NCBI GenBank assembly: GCA_029879605.1
Contig: JAOUQA010000066.1
Span: 1 to 8,709, forward strand
Origin: Gammaproteobacteria bacterium
GTDB lineage: Bacteria > Pseudomonadota > Gammaproteobacteria > SZUA-229
Direction of reading: 5' to 3'
DNA length: 8,709 bases
Position 1 is the stretch's first letter; each line of letters opens with the position of its first letter. Both the position numbers and the translations under genes were made by a program. Shown in pieces: positions 6,581 through 8,709 of this stretch. The notes beneath the pieces were generated by a model, which worked only from the letters and a program-made list of their open reading frames with translations, was not told where the DNA came from and ran no database searches.

Positions 6581-7456
6581 ATGGAACGTATAAAACAGGC
6601 ATTAGAGCTTGCGCGACAGGAGAGGGAAAAGCATGGTGAAGTTGTATCCAGGGCGAACGTAGATCCTGTAGATCAGAGTATCGAATATACCGAAACGCGT
6701 ACAGTGAATCTATCACCTGACGGGCTACGCGAAAAACGAATTATTCTAGAACAAAGTGATAGTGTAGCTGATGCCTATCGCCTGTTAAGAACCCAGGTAT
6801 TGCAGCGTTTGAATGAAAAAAACTGGAATGCTTTAGGTGTCACCAGTCCAAATGGAAGTTCAGGAAAAACCATAACGGCAATTAACCTGGCCATTAGTCT
6901 GGCACGCGAAGTTAATAACACGGTTTTACTGGTGGATGCTAATTTGCGTTCCCCAAAAGTGCATAACTATTTTGATATTTATGTTGAAAAAGGCTTGAGT
7001 GATTACTTATCGGGTGATGTGCTTTTGTCAGAAATTCTGATTCATCCGAACGGTATTGATAAGTTCGTTATATTACCCGCCGGTCATGCTATAGCCAATT
7101 CATCTGAAATGTTGAGTTCGCCTAAAATGACTCGTCTTGTTGAAGAACTTAAACAACGCTATCCATCTCGAATTGTTTTATTTGACTTGCCGCCACTGCT
7201 TGAAAGTTCAGATGCCCTGGCGTTTTTGCCGAATACTGATGCGGCATTAATGGTTATTGAAGATGGTGGGACTAAAGAGCTGGAGTTACGCCAGGCATTT
7301 GAGTTGTTAGCATCTCACGAAGTGATCGGCACAGTATTGAATAAATCCTATACGCGTGACAGGCACTATGGCAATTTATCGGTAAAGCCGGGATTGCTAA
7401 GTCAGTTGCTTAATAAGTTAAGCAAGAAAAAATTACCCGTCTGGAATAAACAATAA
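6581..7456 (+). CDS. CpsD/CapB-family (BY-kinase-like) tyrosine kinase
   Basis: A 291-residue cytoplasmic P-loop ATPase of the bacterial tyrosine kinase family, separate from its membrane partner. It starts MERIKQALELARQERE, typical of such kinases in exopolysaccharide loci. DAYRLLRTQV (64-73) precedes a Walker A motif SPNGSSGKT (89-97). Walker A' is VLLVDANLRSP (115-125), where N121 takes the place of the usual second aspartate. Walker B is IVLFDLPP (198-205), and FVILPAG (162-168) is conserved. The C-terminus lacks the usual tyrosine cluster: only Y257 and Y263 occur late, and the end is lysine-rich. AAGG at 6570-6573, seven bases before the ATG, supports this start. The gene follows the chain-length gene by 22 bases, and its TAA shares one base with the ATG of the dehydrogenase gene. 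Whether it really autophosphorylates, or works only as an ATP-driven regulator, is open. Confidence 0.92.
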   Translation: MERIKQALELARQEREKHGEVVSRANVDPVDQSIEYTETRTVNLSPDGLREKRIILEQSDSVADAYRLLRTQVLQRLNEKNWNALGVTSPNGSSGKTITAINLAISLAREVNNTVLLVDANLRSPKVHNYFDIYVEKGLSDYLSGDVLLSEILIHPNGIDKFVILPAGHAIANSSEMLSSPKMTRLVEELKQRYPSRIVLFDLPPLLESSDALAFLPNTDAALMVIEDGGTKELELRQAFELLASHEVIGTVLNKSYTRDRHYGNLSVKPGLLSQLLNKLSKKKLPVWNKQ

Positions 7457-8709
7457 TGAATGTAGTAATGATTGGTTCTGGCTATGTTGGTCTGGTATCA
7501 GGTGCCTGTTTTGCTGAATTCGGTGCCAGTGTTATCTGTGTTGACAAAGATAAAAGCAAGATTGATGCCCTGCTATCAGGTGGTATACCTATCTATGAAC
7601 CAGGACTTGATGACCTGGTTAAACGTAATGTAGACGCCGGGCGTCTTGGCTTTTCAACTGATCTGAAAGATGCCGTTTCAAATGCTGACCTGGTATTTAT
7701 TGCAGTCGGCACACCGACACGGCGTGGTGATGGTCATGCAGATTTACAGTATGTTTATGCGGCTGCCGAAGAAGTAGCAGGTTACTTAAGTGGTTATACG
7801 GTTATCGTCGACAAATCGACAGTGCCTGTGGGTACTGCCAGGCAGGTGGCTCGTATTATCAGTAAAACCAATCCAGGCGCTGAATTTGATGTCGCATCGA
7901 ATCCTGAATTTTTACGTGAAGGTTCAGCCATCGGTGATTTTTTACGGCCTGATCGAGTGGTGCTGGGTGTTGAGTCAGAGCGTGCAGAAACCCTGTTACG
8001 TGAACTGTACAGGCCGCTTAATCTGATTGAGGCACCTATATTTGTTACTAATCTTGAAAGTGCTGAACTGATTAAATACGCTTCAAATGCTTTCCTTGCT
8101 ACCAAGATTAGTTTTATAAACGAAATCTCCCAGTTATGTGAAAAAATTGGTGCAGATGTTCATGCTGTTGCCAAAGGTATGGGGTTAGATGGCCGTATTG
8201 GCAAAAAGTTTTTGCATGCCGGTCCGGGTTATGGGGGCTCCTGCTTTCCTAAGGATACACTGGCACTGATACGCATTGCCCAGGAGCATGGTTCGTCATG
8301 CCGTATCGTTGAGTCAGTAGTCGAAGTAAATGCGGCACAAAAAGCCAAAATGGTTTCCAAGATTAGAGATGCACTGGGTGGCTCTGAATCAGACAAGGTG
8401 ATTGCTGTGCTGGGCCTGACTTTTAAACCCGAAACGGATGATATGCGTGATTCGCCCTCGCTGGCAATTTTGCCTGCACTGGCAGACAAGGGTGCCATCA
8501 TTAAGGCCCATGATCCGGAAGGTGTGAAAGAGGCGCGACCCATATTACCCGATAGTATTGAGTATTGTGATTCTGTTGATGCAGCCGTCAAGGATGCTGA
8601 TGCTATTGTGCTCATGACTGAGTGGAACCAGTATCGAGGCCTGGATCTAACGAAATTAAAAGCCTCTATGCGAGGAAATGTTTTTGTTGACCTGCGCAAT
8701 GTATATGAA
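7456..8709 (+). CDS. ugd: UDP-glucose 6-dehydrogenase (3' end outside window)
   Basis: It oxidises UDP-glucose twice with NAD+ to UDP-glucuronate, a precursor for acidic capsule or exopolysaccharide; cytoplasmic. The reading frame is open from the ATG to the window edge (418 codons); complete family members are usually about 430-450 residues, so only a short tail is missing. Visible motifs are the N-terminal nucleotide fold GSGYVGL (7-13) with D30 ending the second strand, VGTPT (84-88), STVPVGT (121-127) and NPEFLREG (149-156, with E151). LIKYASNAF (205-213) carries K207 and N211, GPGYGGSCFPKD (256-267) holds catalytic C263, and GLTFKPETDDMRDSPS (320-335) follows. The start shares one base with the kinase stop (TAATG). 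A GGAA at 7443-7446 lies nine bases upstream, so translation is probably coupled. Base composition is more balanced than in the export genes. A GDP-mannose dehydrogenase is a related alternative but fits less well. Confidence 0.95.
   Translation, partial: MNVVMIGSGYVGLVSGACFAEFGASVICVDKDKSKIDALLSGGIPIYEPGLDDLVKRNVDAGRLGFSTDLKDAVSNADLVFIAVGTPTRRGDGHADLQYVYAAAEEVAGYLSGYTVIVDKSTVPVGTARQVARIISKTNPGAEFDVASNPEFLREGSAIGDFLRPDRVVLGVESERAETLLRELYRPLNLIEAPIFVTNLESAELIKYASNAFLATKISFINEISQLCEKIGADVHAVAKGMGLDGRIGKKFLHAGPGYGGSCFPKDTLALIRIAQEHGSSCRIVESVVEVNAAQKAKMVSKIRDALGGSESDKVIAVLGLTFKPETDDMRDSPSLAILPALADKGAIIKAHDPEGVKEARPILPDSIEYCDSVDAAVKDADAIVLMTEWNQYRGLDLTKLKASMRGNVFVDLRNVYE

Noticed and set aside
7790..8026. 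Open frame of 78 codons on the + strand
   Set aside because: It overlaps the dehydrogenase gene in another frame, where the true frame carries NPEFLREG and other motifs.
8229..8699. Open frame of 156 codons on the - strand (and another at 7794-8105)
   Set aside because: Both are antisense to well-conserved UDP-glucose dehydrogenase motifs; the Ser/Arg-rich products look like shadows of the real gene.
2967..8709. A complete PEP-CTERM/exosortase (XrtA) locus
   Set aside because: The gene order is similar, but no exosortase or PEP-CTERM protein is present, and the kinase N-terminus does not look like the XrtA-type; it cannot be claimed from this window.

Overview
The window looks like part of the chromosome of a Gram-negative proteobacterium, most likely a gammaproteobacterium. 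The reasons are an outer-membrane beta-barrel gene beside a short polysaccharide-export (OPX) gene, a large c-di-GMP signalling protein, ATG starts throughout and moderate to low GC. I cannot name a genus. Six protein genes, all on the + strand, fill the window. The last one is cut by the window edge. I see no RNA genes, mobile elements, CRISPR arrays or transposon ends, and no gene-free stretch over 150 bases.

Region 1 (26-2817) is a two-gene unit with a 4-base ATGA overlap. The first gene encodes a small membrane protein made of two similar DUF2892-like halves. The second encodes a membrane-anchored sensor with the order TM - periplasmic region - TM - HAMP - PAS - GGDEF - EAL. All the key residues I can check in both its cyclase and phosphodiesterase domains are present.

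Region 2 (2818-2966) is the only real intergenic gap. It holds a good sigma-70-like promoter (TTGCAA, 17-base spacer, TATTAT) and a perfect 15-base palindrome that covers five of the six bases of the -35 box. This suggests that the genes downstream form a separately regulated operon.

Region 3 (2967-8709, running off the end) is an exopolysaccharide or capsule operon with gaps of 13, 21 and 22 bases and then a 1-base overlap. In order it encodes a short periplasmic OPX protein with no outer-membrane helix, an outer-membrane beta-barrel, a Wzz-type chain-length protein, a separate CpsD/CapB-type tyrosine kinase and a UDP-glucose 6-dehydrogenase. Together these would supply UDP-glucuronate, set chain length through a split co-polymerase and kinase pair, and export the polymer through a composite OPX plus beta-barrel translocon. 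Glycosyltransferases, flippase and polymerase are not in the window and presumably lie downstream. The neighbouring c-di-GMP enzyme fits the common pattern of c-di-GMP control of biofilm polysaccharide, but any direct regulatory link is inference.

The export and chain-length genes (about 2960-6560) are visibly richer in A+T than the signalling gene before them and the dehydrogenase after them.
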